From positions 372,001 through 436,000 of the forward strand of contig NZ_BQKE01000004.1 in assembly GCF_036244895.1 (NCBI RefSeq): a DNA stretch of 64,000 bases. Reading direction: 5' to 3'. How positions within the stretch are numbered: position 1 is the first letter of the stretch; each line of letters begins with the position of its first letter. Position numbers and translations under genes: made by a program. The DNA is from Persicobacter diffluens (lineage in GTDB: Bacteria > Bacteroidota > Bacteroidia > Cytophagales > Cyclobacteriaceae). Shown one piece after another: positions 9,728 to 19,636 of this stretch. Below the pieces are notes generated by a model. It made no database searches, was not told the origin of the DNA, and saw only the letters and a program-made list of their open reading frames with translations.

Positions 9728-10561
9728 ATGGATAATTTTTCATTTAATGATCTGAAAGGAAAGCTAGTGGTTATGCCAGGTGGAACCGGCGCTTTAGGAA
9801 TAAGTTTAGCGACCGCTTTTGCTGCCTGTGGGGCAAAACTGGCCATAATTGGCCGAGATAAAGAACGTGCTGAAAATTTAGCAGCCAAATTGAAGCAAAA
9901 ATATTGGGTAGACGTCCGTGGCTATGCCGTTGATGTGACGAATATGGAGGCTTTGAAAGAGGTGAAAATGGAAGTTTTTGAGCAGCTTGGCTTAGTTGAT
10001 ATATTAGTCAATATTGTAGGGGGTAACATAGAGGGGGCGACCACCAATGCCGAGAAGTGGGAGGAACAGGGGCTAAATTTCGCTCAAATTAAACCTGATG
10101 CCCTGTCTGAAGTATTTGAAAAAAATTTTAAGGCTTGCTGGAATACCGCCCAGCTTTTTTCTGTGGATATGATTGCGAAAAACAAAGGGGTTATTTTAAA
10201 TGTCACCTCTATCGCTGCCTTACAACCTTTAACCAAAGTAGGTGCTTATTCAGCTGCGAAGGCAGCACTAGAAAGCCATACCAAATGGCTTTCTAACTAT
10301 TTGGCTTCTGAAAATATTAGGGTGAATAGCCTTGCGCCCGGTTTTTTTCTAACCAATCAAAATGAGTTCTTGCTTAAAAAGCCAGATGGTAGTTTCACCG
10401 AAAGGGGAGAAAAAATTATTTCGCGAACACCTCTGAAACGTTTGGGTTCAGCGGAGGATTTTCAAGGAGCAGCCTTATGGATGTGTTCAGATTTGGCCTC
10501 ATTCTTAACAGGTTCCACCATTGTCGTGGATGGTGGTGTATCCAATTTTGGAGGTATTTAG
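9728..10561 (+). CDS. SDR oxidoreductase, YjmF-type fructuronate reductase candidate
   Basis: Predicted cytoplasmic short-chain dehydrogenase with a Rossmann fold. The nucleotide-binding loop reads GGTGALG, the catalytic Ser is in VTSIAAL, and the YSAAK motif holds Tyr and Lys. The segment NIVGGNIEGATT matches the GGN-x-x-ATT signature I associate with SDR-type D-mannonate oxidoreductases (YjmF), which reduce fructuronate to mannonate in uronate breakdown. Location after pectin-degrading enzymes supports this, though 2-deoxy-gluconate dehydrogenase (KduD-like) is an alternative. The ATG at 9728 begins right at the conserved FNDLKGK start; the upstream in-frame codon at 9692 is less likely. 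No signal peptide is present. Confidence 0.75.
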   Translation: MDNFSFNDLKGKLVVMPGGTGALGISLATAFAACGAKLAIIGRDKERAENLAAKLKQKYWVDVRGYAVDVTNMEALKEVKMEVFEQLGLVDILVNIVGGNIEGATTNAEKWEEQGLNFAQIKPDALSEVFEKNFKACWNTAQLFSVDMIAKNKGVILNVTSIAALQPLTKVGAYSAAKAALESHTKWLSNYLASENIRVNSLAPGFFLTNQNEFLLKKPDGSFTERGEKIISRTPLKRLGSAEDFQGAALWMCSDLASFLTGSTIVVDGGVSNFGGI

Positions 10562-10583
10562 TTACACTTAAATTTTTATTCAA

Positions 10584-11966
10584 ATGGAAGATAAGTTTGA
10601 TAAAATTATAGTGCTAAGTATAATTGTTTTTTCCATTAGCATTATATGTTATTTTCTTGATTATGAAATCTTTTTGCTTGTAGGCACGGTTTTACTCTTT
10701 AGCTTATTGTTATTTGGGCTTTACAGGGAAAAGAATATCAATAAATCTCTTGAGTTAGAGATTCGGGAAATTATCGATTTTTTTGGAATAGCTTCAGAGA
10801 ATAGTAGAGATTGGGTGAAAAAATTAGAAAATCAATATGATGATATCTGTCAATTACTTAATGTATTGAATACAAAAAGGCAAGTTATTCAATTAAAAGG
10901 AAAGGATAAACTATCTCTTTTAATGAATGATTTTGCAAAAGCATTTCATCATAGTTTGATAGAAAGCCAGCAGCGTGCCCTCATGAGAGATGCCATTGTT
11001 TCTTTTGAACAGGCCCTTAGGCAACAGCAGGGGGTCTCATTTGACACTGCAGCTAATGTATGGTTAAAAAATATCATATCTCATACGGATGCTTCCATGG
11101 GTGGTCTGTACATTATTGAAAGGGATGAAGGGGAAAATATTTTAAAATTGTCCGCTGCTTATGCTTTTGGCCGACAGAAGTACTTAGATCAAAAAATTGA
11201 GATTGGTGAGGGACTGATTGGGCAGGCTTATTTAGAGAAACAGCCAATTTTTATGACTGATATTCCGGAGGACTATCTAAAAATTAGGTCCGGATTAGGA
11301 GATGCCTCCCCAAGATCTTTATTGATTTATCCCATGTTATTACATGATCGGGTGATTGGAATATTGGAACTTGCCTCTTTTCATGTTTTGGATGATTTTA
11401 AAATGGATTTTATCCGGCAGGTGGGTGAGAGTTTGGCGAGTCACATAGAAATGGTACGTTACGCAGAGCAGACGGCACTTTTATTACAGGAAACCCAGGA
11501 AAAAGAGGAGGAGTTACGTCAAAATTTAGAGGAAATTTCCGCCACACAAGAACAATTGGAGCGGATGCAGAAGGAGCAAAGGGTACAGGCAGAACAGCAT
11601 CAGACGCTCATGTTAGATATCCTGGATCATGTAGATGGGAAAGTGTATTTAAAGGATTTAGATGGGAAATTTCTATTGGTTAATCAAAGATTTGCCGATG
11701 AGTATGGGGTTTCAAAAGATCAATTAATTGGTAAAAGTGATTTTGAATTTTTCACTAGAGAGAAAGCGGAAGAATTCCAGAAAGAGGAAAAAAGATTAAT
11801 CCAATTAGGGAAAAAATGTACTACTAAGAAATGGGTAGAATTTAAGGGAGAAACCAAGTACTGGCAGGTTGAAAAAATACCAATTTTTAATCCGGTAACA
11901 GGTCGAAGTGGGCTGCTGGGGATTCATTTTGAATTGCAGGAAGAATATGCATCATATCAAAATTAA
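10584..11966 (+). CDS. membrane-anchored GAF-PAS signalling protein without output domain
   Basis: Predicted inner-membrane sensor. Two hydrophobic segments fill about residues 7-44. A GAF domain follows at about 150-285 (GGLYIIERDEGE through YPMLLHDRVIGILELAS), then a long Gln/Glu-rich coiled coil at about 290-345, and a PAS domain at about 338-455 (DGKVYLKDLDGKFLLVNQRF, then PIFNPVTGRSGLLGIHF). No histidine kinase, GGDEF, EAL, phosphatase or DNA-binding domain is visible, and the ORF stops cleanly after PAS. It could act through a partner kinase, or be a kinase that lost its tail. It lies 22 bases after the SDR gene. The ligand is unknown. Confidence 0.72.
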   Translation: MEDKFDKIIVLSIIVFSISIICYFLDYEIFLLVGTVLLFSLLLFGLYREKNINKSLELEIREIIDFFGIASENSRDWVKKLENQYDDICQLLNVLNTKRQVIQLKGKDKLSLLMNDFAKAFHHSLIESQQRALMRDAIVSFEQALRQQQGVSFDTAANVWLKNIISHTDASMGGLYIIERDEGENILKLSAAYAFGRQKYLDQKIEIGEGLIGQAYLEKQPIFMTDIPEDYLKIRSGLGDASPRSLLIYPMLLHDRVIGILELASFHVLDDFKMDFIRQVGESLASHIEMVRYAEQTALLLQETQEKEEELRQNLEEISATQEQLERMQKEQRVQAEQHQTLMLDILDHVDGKVYLKDLDGKFLLVNQRFADEYGVSKDQLIGKSDFEFFTREKAEEFQKEEKRLIQLGKKCTTKKWVEFKGETKYWQVEKIPIFNPVTGRSGLLGIHFELQEEYASYQN

Positions 11967-12392
11967 TCATCTTTGATAAAGCTGTTGTTGGATAGATAAA
12001 AAGCGAAATACAAAATCCCAAAAGATGAATGAGGCCCTATTTTCAGTACTCCATTACTTAAAATAGGGCTACACTCTTTATCCATATCTGAAACTTTGTT
12101 AACTAAATAGTAGAGGTCTAGATTCGACCTTAAGATAGAAAAGTGATTCAAATATTGAAATTATTCAAAATTATTTAAATATAGTCTGTAAAAAAGTTGC
12201 TAAAACTCAAAATGTTAATGCTAAAATAGTATTTTATTAATTTATAAATATTCAAACAAAAAAATCAAAAGACTAAAAAAATAATGCTGATTGATTTTTG
12301 TCGCTTAAGAGCGATAACTTTGTAAGTTACGAAGAAATATTAAATAGCATTAATTAATCACCTTTACTGATCTAGTCACATGTAAATGTGTA
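11967..12392. other. AT-rich intergenic region between convergent genes
   Basis: About 425 bases between the GAF-PAS gene and the opposite-strand DUF4861-like gene. It contains short hairpins (TCGCTTAAGAGCGA near 12300 and TAACTTTGTAAGTTA near 12315) without strong T tracts. No ORF is credible. Confidence 0.4.
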
Positions 12393-13280
12393 TTACATTT
12401 TTTTCCCCTCAGAATTTATACAACTTTCGATAAAACTTTCTAAATCACTAATTCCTTTTTCTCGACCACAAGCAGAGGTAATCCATGCTTCCATATACTT
12501 TCCTGTTTTACTAATGAGCAGAATTTGTTTGCCATCGTCAATCTTTTCCATAAAATCCGCTGGTTGAAAGGTAATCCCTCCTCCAACAGCTGTTTTTTCC
12601 ACCGCTACATCTTCAGGATGCTCTCCCCAAACAGCAATGAAATTTTCACCACATTGAGTATTTGTTTTACTATGATAATTTATTCCTGTTGCAAATTGTA
12701 CGGGCAATTCACCTAAAGCAAATGCTTCCACTTTGGCTTTTCTTACTCCAGAAAATACAGTAACTCGTACTAACACATCGATTTTTCTGCCCTGATAGGG
12801 GACACCCTCAGATATCATTTCCATATAAGAGGAATGAATTTCCTTTTTTACTCGAGCAATTCTCATATCTACTGGATTTAAATCTACCAATTGCCCCTCA
12901 TCCCAAAGCTTGACACCTCCTAAACCGACTGTATTGCCTACCTTATAATAGTCCGCTCCCCAACCTTTTTGCTGTTGTTCTTCTGTTGGATACCATTTCG
13001 TCCTAGCCAGTTCCAGCCCTTTTTTGGATTTGGAATAAATATCAATGGCAGTTTTTTGGCTAAAATATAACCGGATAGCCATATATTCATTTTCAATAGC
13101 AGGGCCATGATGACCTAGCTTTTGGTAAAGATCTCCGGTTGGGCTAATTACTTCCTTAATTTGAATTTTATCTTTTTTATAAAATAAGCTGACATCTGTT
13201 TTATTAACCATTTTTTTTTGAGCCAATCCTTGTGTAAGGAGAAGCATAGTCCCCATTACCAATAATAGTATTTTCTTCAT
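12393..13280 (-). CDS. DUF4861-like secreted protein
   Basis: Predicted exported protein of 295 residues. The upstream ATG at 13340 is in frame, but MKKILLLVMGTMLLL at 13280 is a classical signal peptide start ending at GLAQ. The body has GHHGPAIENEYMAIRLYF, IDIYSKSKKGLELA, WGADYYKVGNTVGLGG and YQGRKIDVLVRVTVFSG, which I recall as DUF4861-type features; the assignment is from memory and no search was run. Proteins of this family are often found beside GH105 enzymes in pectin loci, which fits. It is transcribed against the main cluster, so it is controlled separately. Function is unknown. Confidence 0.6.
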   Translation of the reverse strand: MKKILLLVMGTMLLLTQGLAQKKMVNKTDVSLFYKKDKIQIKEVISPTGDLYQKLGHHGPAIENEYMAIRLYFSQKTAIDIYSKSKKGLELARTKWYPTEEQQQKGWGADYYKVGNTVGLGGVKLWDEGQLVDLNPVDMRIARVKKEIHSSYMEMISEGVPYQGRKIDVLVRVTVFSGVRKAKVEAFALGELPVQFATGINYHSKTNTQCGENFIAVWGEHPEDVAVEKTAVGGGITFQPADFMEKIDDGKQILLISKTGKYMEAWITSACGREKGISDLESFIESCINSEGKKM

Positions 13281-13769
13281 GGTCATAATTGAAATTACTT
13301 TTATTTCATTAAATTGATTTTCTAGATGCTTAAATTTCATGATTTAGTCATCTCCTACCAACTTTTTTGAGCTACAGTTTTGTAAACCATTTGAATGAGC
13401 TCGTAAACAACTATTTACCGTCATATTTTAATCCTCAACTTATGTAGAAAAAGCTTTTATGCGTTCTTTAGTGAGGTATTATATGCCGTTCCTTCCGTAA
13501 TTAACAGAAAAAATAAATTAATTATTGAAATAAGCTTAAATGAGTCTTCATCATGTACTAAACTTTTGATTTGTAGAATATTAAGAAAAGGGAAGTTAGA
13601 GTAACCAAGAAGCTTAAATGAGAAATTATTGAACGAAACTTTCGACGCTGGTATTGGTCGTATGAGGAGTTAACCCAGAAAAAGTATAAAATTCGACCTA
13701 AGATGAAAAAAGTGAATGGCCTGATGATCCTAAAGCATTGAAATATCTGATTATGGAAATTCTGCGTGA
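13281..13769. other. intergenic region with decayed coding remnants
   Basis: Upstream of the DUF4861-like gene. Bases 13627-13787 contain two short open stretches in different frames (NFRRWYWSYEELTQKKYKIRP, then EWPDDPKALKYLIMEILREK and a stop) that would join if one base were added near 13700. They look like a frameshifted gene remnant of unknown family. The remainder shows nothing recognisable. Confidence 0.35.
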
Positions 13770-14457
13770 GAAAGCAGGAAAGCCTTGAAAATTGCGCTTA
13801 ACCAGCGAAAAAATAAGAATTTACCTCTTATTCATTATTCAGATCGCGGGGTTTTATACTTTAGTAATCAATACGTACAGGATTTAAGAAATGCCGGTGT
13901 CAGCATAAGTATGACGGAAAGTTATGATCCTTATCAAAATGCTGCTGCCGAGCGCGTGAATGGCATATTAACCCGAATTATTCACCGCTAAATTAATTAA
14001 CTAAGTTCAAGTGGCTTATTTTTAGTTTATTATAATTAATTTTCTTTGGTTTGTAATAGCCCAAATTTGGGCTAGCTTGCTTTCTCCTCATTCATCTGTT
14101 TCGTTGGAAAAAACTCGAAATAGGAAACTATTCCTTCATTTTTTCCGCCTTACAGCTAAACGAGGACTTAAGCATGAATAATCCGGGTTAAAGGACGAAT
14201 TGGACTTGGGTGCTCGATTTATGGGTTTTGAGGAGGTATTAGCCTGGACAAGAGATGCTATAGAGGTTTACAATTTCAACAGGCCTCATCCAATTATCAA
14301 CATGTTAACACCGGATGAAGCCCATCAGGTGAGTGGGCCAATAAAAAAATTATGGAAGAATTACTATCAATTAAAACTCTTGAATAGGGAAAGTAATAAA
14401 CCTTTTGAGAAAAGAAGGAAGAAACGTTTTAAGGGGGAGTTCATGCCAAGCAAATAG
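13770..14457 (+). pseudogene. IS3-type transposase (OrfB) remnant split by a small mobile element
   Basis: The first piece (13770-13971) encodes LIHYSDRGVLYFSNQYVQDL, then SISMTESYDPYQNAAAERVNGIL, the integrase-core signature of IS3-family OrfB. The second piece (14192-14457) encodes KDELDLGARF, RPHPIINMLTPDEAH and the usual basic C-terminus. If the inserted element at 13972-14187 and one TTAA copy are removed, the frame reads VNGIL-KDELDL without a break. The N-terminal two thirds of the transposase are missing, so the gene was already dead or died by the insertion. It marks a boundary between the pectin cluster and the next region. Confidence 0.85.
13972..14187 (+). mobile_element. small TIR element, copy A (216 bp), inside IS3 remnant
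   Basis: Starts CCCGAATTATTCACC and ends GAATAATCCGGG, giving imperfect terminal inverted repeats of about 12 bases. TTAA flanks both sides (13968-13971 and 14188-14191), consistent with a 4-bp target duplication. The interior has no ORF; it includes a GCCCAAATTTGGGC palindrome and a conserved 3' half shared with the copies at 34299, 36629 and 51951. It interrupts a transposase reading frame exactly, which defines the insertion. Confidence 0.88.
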
Positions 14458-14659
14458 CAAATGCTACCTGCTTCATGGATGAGCTATCAAAATGACCCGC
14501 CGAGAGGTTCTACTCTAGTATTATTCAAATAGTACAATTATTTGGGTGGTATTATTACGTTGAAATGGTGGCAACGTATTTCAGGATATGACAGATAGGT
14601 GTTTTCAGATAGACCGTCTGTATTTAGGTTATGGATAATATGGAGGCCTGCATATAGCA
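14458..14659. other. intergenic region
   Basis: About 200 bases between the IS3 remnant and the end of the hybrid regulator gene. It may hold the decayed right end of the IS3 element. No ORF, terminator or repeat could be supported. Confidence 0.3.
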
Positions 14660-17600
14660 TTAATGATATTCCGATGGCTTCACTCCAAAATATTCCTTAA
14701 ACTTAATTCGGAATTGTTCCGGGCTTTCAAAACCCACCATTGTGCTGATTTCATTTATTTTATGTTCCCCTTCACCTATTAGCACCGCGGCACGTTGGAG
14801 TCTCATTTTTCGGAAGTAGTGGGCGGCATTTTCTCCTGTGATGCTTTTAAATTTCCGATAAAAGGTAGACCTACTCATGCACAGTTGTTCACTGATGGCC
14901 TCCATATTAAGTTTAGGATCTGCCAGTTGTGTTTCCATAATTTGATTAAGCTTCCGCCAGAACTCAAGCTCTTTTTTAGAAAGATGATGAAAATTTATAT
15001 TCGAATGGGTGGATTGTGTGAGCACCTGCTGTTTTAAGTTTTGTTGTCGGTGGAGTAATTGGTTTATTTTTCCTGAAAGGATATCCAGGTCGAAGGGTTT
15101 GGTAATGAAATCATCAATGCCTAATTCCATGGCCTGTAGAAAGGAGGGTTTAGCGTTTTTTGCGGTAAGCATAATCATTGGAATATGTCTATAGATCGGA
15201 TCTTCTTTAATTTTTTGACAAAATTGTAAACCATCCATTCGGGGCATCATTAAGTCAGTTAGGATTAAATCGGGCTGCTCTTTTTGCATAATTTCTAAAC
15301 CTTGTAAACCATTTTCAGCGGTCAATAAATGATACTTTGAGGATAAGGCTTCTACTAAAAATTCTAATAAATCCTCCTGATCCTCCAGTATTAGAAGGGT
15401 AAATTCTTTGGCGGAGGGTTGCAGCAGCATATTCCCCTTTTCTATTTCCTTCGGATGAGGAAAAGGTTGCTTTTTGCTTTTAAAATCAGTGGGCTTAAAA
15501 TGACCATTTCCCTCCTTTAAGGATAGGCGGAAGGTACTTCCTGTTTCTCCGCTTTTTAGCAGGGAAAGTTCGGCCTGAAGGAGCAAACTTAATTCCTTGG
15601 CCAGCGCAAGCCCGATGCCATATCCTTCCTTTTTGAGCTTTTCCTTTACTGTACTTCTGAAGAAGGGGTGGAAGATTTGCTGTCTATTTTCCGGGGCAAT
15701 GCCCACTCCCTGATCTTCCACATCAATATGAATGAATCCCTGCTCTTCCTTGACTGTCAAATAAATGTTGTGAAGTTCCGGGGAGTATTTTATGGCATTA
15801 GACAGGAGATTCGAAATGATTTTATCCATTTTATCAATATCGGTCCAAAGGTTTATTTTCCGGGGACAGATGAGGTAGACTTTAATCTGTTTTTTGGAAG
15901 CCAACACTTTGAATTCATCCACCAGGCCTTCTAAAAAATGCTGTAAATCAATTTCATCAATATATAATTCATGTAATTGCAAATCTTGTTTGCGAACATC
16001 CATGAGCTGGTCGATTAATCTTAAAAGTCGAAGCGTATTATTTTTAATTATTTGCTGCACTTTTCGGGAGTTTTGTTTGGGATATTTTTCCAGGTAACCT
16101 AATATGACCGTTAGCGGAGTTCTGAATTCATGGGAAATGTAGGTGAATAACTGCAATTTTTCCTGATCCGCTTCATGGAGCTCCTTCGAAATTTGCTGAA
16201 TTTCATTATTTTTTTCTTTCAGGTGTTTGGTTTTTTGTTCCACCAAATCCTGGAGCTGCTCATTGGCGTACTTTACCTGACGTAATCGATATTGAATGAA
16301 AATCAATATTAAAAGGATAAGAGACAATACTAATCCTGATTGAAACCACCACATTTGCCAAAACGGGGGCTGTATATTGATGTTTATCTCTTTTATTAGC
16401 AGCCATTTTCCTTCCGGACTGAGGTATTCCACCTGTAGTGCGTATTGGCCCGGATGGAGTTGGGTGTAATGAACGGTATTTTTTCCACTGAATGTAGTCC
16501 AATCCTGCTCCCAATTTTTTAGCTGAACTCTGAATTTTTTGCGGATTGGATAATCAAATGGACTAGAGTATAGGGCAAGTGAAAAGGTGTTTTGGTTGTA
16601 CTTCAGCTGAATTTCCTGAAGTAAATCGATGTCTGTTTGTAAAATTCCATCCGGGGAGGGGGAAATCTCCTGATTGAATATTTTGAAATTTTGAAAATGG
16701 ACTTTTGGCAAGGATTCGGAGCTTGTAATATCTTCCGCTCTGAATTTTACCACGCCCTCATAGCCACCAAAATACAGATACCCTTCAGCATCCGACCCAT
16801 AGGCATCATCCATAAAATAACGGTAATTCAAATAGCTGGAGAAGGTATTGCTACCGGGATTAAATTTGGTGATTCCCCGATTTGAACTCATCCACAAATG
16901 GCCTTTGTTATCTGAGACAATACCATAAATGAGGTCATTCGAAAGACCATCCTTTTCAAAGTATTGCGCAATGACCTGTCTGTTTTTCAGGCTGAATTTA
17001 TTTAAGCCTATATTAGTCCCAATCCAGAGAAACTCCCCTTGTATCTCTAGATCGTAAATTTTGTTATTGCTCAGTCCGATGGATTCACTGTTAAGGGAAG
17101 TAAATTTTTTTGTTTCGCTTTCTATTAGTCCTATTCCATTATTGTCGAAGGCAATCCAGATATTTCCCTCATTATCTACCTCCATATCCCGGATAGCCAT
17201 TTGGTTCTTTATCTCCAATACCTCTACCAAATCGCCCTCAAGGCTGATTACAGCTATTTCTCCTTTTCTGGAAATTAATAGATGATCCTTATCGTAAGGA
17301 GTGATGGCATAACTCCAACCGGGCCAGTCCCACCGGTGGTGTAATCCTATGCTTTCTACCTGTTTCAAGTGCTCATTATAATATCCCAAGCCAAAAATAC
17401 CCGTAATCCATAACCGGCCGTTTTGGTCTTCAAATAGTTCCCTTATCCCTCCTAATGGGACTTTTTCGCCCTTTTTGTTTATCCGTTCGTTTAGTTTTTC
17501 CTGCCGGCCATCTTCGTGAATAATTCCAATACCGGAATTATCAAAGCCCAGCCATAGCTGACCTGATGACCGACGGCAAATGGCGCGCACAATATGGTTA

Positions 17601-18619
17601 TTGGTTTTTCCTCCTTCATTCCAATCAATATGTTGAAATTTATTCTTCCGTCTTCCAAAGAAATTAATTCCATTCTTGGCGGTACCCATCCAAATATTGC
17701 CCGCTTTATCTGCCCTTATCACATTGATACTTTTGCCCTGAAATGAATTGGAAGAGGATGGATCATTTACTAAATATTGGATTTCCGGCTTTTTTTTAAG
17801 GTTTTTTATGCGCAGGGGAAATCCATTCATGCCAAGCCAAAGGTCATCTTTGCTAAAAGTCATCGGAATTGCTTCCATACGCTTAGCTGAAGCGCTTAAT
17901 TCTGAGCTTTCAAATAGGACCTGATTCCCAGATTTATTAAATATTAGAATGCTATTTTCTCCCAAGCCGATAATTTGATCTTCCCCATTACATAAACCAT
18001 AAATGGGTTGATTATAGGATTTGTGAAGCACGATTTTATCGCCCTCCAGTTTTGCCCTAAAAATTCCTGAGGTCCCGAAAAGCGTTATCCCTAAATCTGA
18101 ATTATGTAGAATTCCTAACAAACTTGTTTTTAGCCGGATTTCATGGTATTGATGTCGCTTGGTGTGATAAGCCAAAATTCTATTATAATGAAGCATCCAC
18201 AGCCAGTCACCTTTCATTACCATGTCTTTTACGCCTGCGGCCAACTTAGTGGAAAAAAGACTATCAGGCACCTGATCAAACTTTTGATGTGCCGCTACGA
18301 AATGGTTCAGTCCACCAGTAGCAGTAATTGCCCACATATCACCCTCCGGCCCAGGGGCCAGCGCCTTGCAATTGTTACCACTGAGGCTATGAGGATTCTG
18401 AATATCCGGTTTGTAGTTGGTAAATTCTTCCCCGTCGAATCTGTTGAGCCCATTTAGCGTACCTACCCATAGTAGTCCTCGACTATCAAATTTCATACAA
18501 AAGACATTCTTTTGAGAAAGTCCCTCTTTAACATCCAGATGGTCAAATTTCACCTCATTAGCCCACAGCAATTGAGGGATGGTGAATAAAAGGGTAAAAA
18601 GGATCGACTTTGGTATCAA
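14660..18619 (-). CDS. hybrid two-component regulator (HTCS) 1
   Basis: One-protein sensor and transcription regulator typical of Bacteroidota glycan loci. A signal peptide (ending LLWAN) is followed by a periplasmic double beta-propeller (repeated GLLWVGTLNGLNRFDG-like blades, about residues 25-690) and a Y_Y_Y domain. A membrane helix lies near residue 770. The kinase part has ISHEFRTPL with the phospho-accepting His, NLLSNAIKYSP, DQGVGIAP and GYGIGLALAKEL. A receiver domain at about 1075-1185 has the phospho-Asp in ILTDLMMP (about 1122) and Lys in ITKPF. An AraC-type HTH ends the protein. It may control the pectin cluster or the DUF1080 set; the target is inferred only from proximity. Confidence 0.92.
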   Translation of the reverse strand: MIPKSILFTLLFTIPQLLWANEVKFDHLDVKEGLSQKNVFCMKFDSRGLLWVGTLNGLNRFDGEEFTNYKPDIQNPHSLSGNNCKALAPGPEGDMWAITATGGLNHFVAAHQKFDQVPDSLFSTKLAAGVKDMVMKGDWLWMLHYNRILAYHTKRHQYHEIRLKTSLLGILHNSDLGITLFGTSGIFRAKLEGDKIVLHKSYNQPIYGLCNGEDQIIGLGENSILIFNKSGNQVLFESSELSASAKRMEAIPMTFSKDDLWLGMNGFPLRIKNLKKKPEIQYLVNDPSSSNSFQGKSINVIRADKAGNIWMGTAKNGINFFGRRKNKFQHIDWNEGGKTNNHIVRAICRRSSGQLWLGFDNSGIGIIHEDGRQEKLNERINKKGEKVPLGGIRELFEDQNGRLWITGIFGLGYYNEHLKQVESIGLHHRWDWPGWSYAITPYDKDHLLISRKGEIAVISLEGDLVEVLEIKNQMAIRDMEVDNEGNIWIAFDNNGIGLIESETKKFTSLNSESIGLSNNKIYDLEIQGEFLWIGTNIGLNKFSLKNRQVIAQYFEKDGLSNDLIYGIVSDNKGHLWMSSNRGITKFNPGSNTFSSYLNYRYFMDDAYGSDAEGYLYFGGYEGVVKFRAEDITSSESLPKVHFQNFKIFNQEISPSPDGILQTDIDLLQEIQLKYNQNTFSLALYSSPFDYPIRKKFRVQLKNWEQDWTTFSGKNTVHYTQLHPGQYALQVEYLSPEGKWLLIKEININIQPPFWQMWWFQSGLVLSLILLILIFIQYRLRQVKYANEQLQDLVEQKTKHLKEKNNEIQQISKELHEADQEKLQLFTYISHEFRTPLTVILGYLEKYPKQNSRKVQQIIKNNTLRLLRLIDQLMDVRKQDLQLHELYIDEIDLQHFLEGLVDEFKVLASKKQIKVYLICPRKINLWTDIDKMDKIISNLLSNAIKYSPELHNIYLTVKEEQGFIHIDVEDQGVGIAPENRQQIFHPFFRSTVKEKLKKEGYGIGLALAKELSLLLQAELSLLKSGETGSTFRLSLKEGNGHFKPTDFKSKKQPFPHPKEIEKGNMLLQPSAKEFTLLILEDQEDLLEFLVEALSSKYHLLTAENGLQGLEIMQKEQPDLILTDLMMPRMDGLQFCQKIKEDPIYRHIPMIMLTAKNAKPSFLQAMELGIDDFITKPFDLDILSGKINQLLHRQQNLKQQVLTQSTHSNINFHHLSKKELEFWRKLNQIMETQLADPKLNMEAISEQLCMSRSTFYRKFKSITGENAAHYFRKMRLQRAAVLIGEGEHKINEISTMVGFESPEQFRIKFKEYFGVKPSEYH

Positions 18620-18844
18620 AATAAAATTAAAAAAATGATGCCTGAAAATTGAAGCTTGAATTAGAGAAGCGAAAACAGTTTTGGCCTTTTTTTTTGATGC
18701 TTTCCGGTGCGTATAAATTTCTTAGCGGAATGGGTGAAACGTTTGCATCAAACCGTCACAATTTAGATGCGGGCTGAAAGCCTTCAGTTTTCCACTATCT
18801 CGGTTGTGAAATTTATTCATTGTCACCACATCTTAATTTCCAGC
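18620..18844. other. intergenic region upstream of HTCS 1
   Basis: About 225 bases that separate the regulator gene from the DUF1963 gene on the same strand and must hold any regulator promoter. No terminator or consensus promoter could be supported. Confidence 0.3.
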
Positions 18845-19636
18845 TTAGGAGCAAGCCCAACCAAATCCTAATTCTTCTTTATTATCCGGACTTTGTGTTA
18901 AATGTCCAATGCCTGCATCTCCAAACATATAAGGTAAATTGTCTTCAGAATCAAGCTGAAACAATAATTCCATTTGAGTTTCAGTTTTTCGGTCAAAGGG
19001 ATATTCAACGGATTGAACCCAATATGGCCAGCCAAATAGTTTATCCTTTTCTATTGGCAATCCGATCTCTTTCTCCTCCATTAACTCATAAATATCATCA
19101 TCAATTTCAATTCCTAACTGTTCATATTCTTCAAAATGCGGATAGTCATCCACAGGATTCCAACCTACAATTACTTTTTCATTAAAAATTTCCTGTATGT
19201 CAGGTTTTATTTGAATTGATTCTCCAGCAATATCTATTTTTCTACAACATACGGCTTTAGAGAATGGGAAAAATGCTTCTAAATTTGATTCGCAGTTAGG
19301 CTCATCTGTTGTACAATAAAAGAGTTGGATTAAACCTTTATCCTTTCTTTCCGGTAATTCATTTAGGTTCAATTGAAGAAATAATTGCAAATTCTTTTTA
19401 CAATTGGGACAGACCGGCCAATCATGCCCATTTCTCAAATACGGCAATCCTCCAATTTTACTTGCCGTAGAAAACTCATGCTTAGTTTTCTTAATCTGAG
19501 GTAAATAGGCCGTTCTCTTATATTTACTTAATATTTCAATAACTTTTTTCAAATCAGCTTCCTGTCCGGTTTTATGCTGATTACTATTGCTTTCTGAAGC
19601 ATTCTTATTTCCAAAAATATTTTTCCAAAAACTCAT
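18845..19636 (-). CDS. DUF1963 (YwqG-like) protein
   Basis: Predicted cytoplasmic protein of 263 residues. The segment SKIGGLPYLRNGHDWPVCPNC, then LFLQLNLNELP and LIQLFYCT, fits the DUF1963 family. CPNCKK and CESN/CC provide possible metal-binding cysteines. Near the C-terminus GDAGIGHL is followed by a DNKEELGFGWACS tail, also a family feature. Biochemical function is unknown. It shows no link to glycan use and may be an unrelated cargo gene. It is divergent from the DUF1080 gene. Confidence 0.78.
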   Translation of the reverse strand: MSFWKNIFGNKNASESNSNQHKTGQEADLKKVIEILSKYKRTAYLPQIKKTKHEFSTASKIGGLPYLRNGHDWPVCPNCKKNLQLFLQLNLNELPERKDKGLIQLFYCTTDEPNCESNLEAFFPFSKAVCCRKIDIAGESIQIKPDIQEIFNEKVIVGWNPVDDYPHFEEYEQLGIEIDDDIYELMEEKEIGLPIEKDKLFGWPYWVQSVEYPFDRKTETQMELLFQLDSEDNLPYMFGDAGIGHLTQSPDNKEELGFGWACS

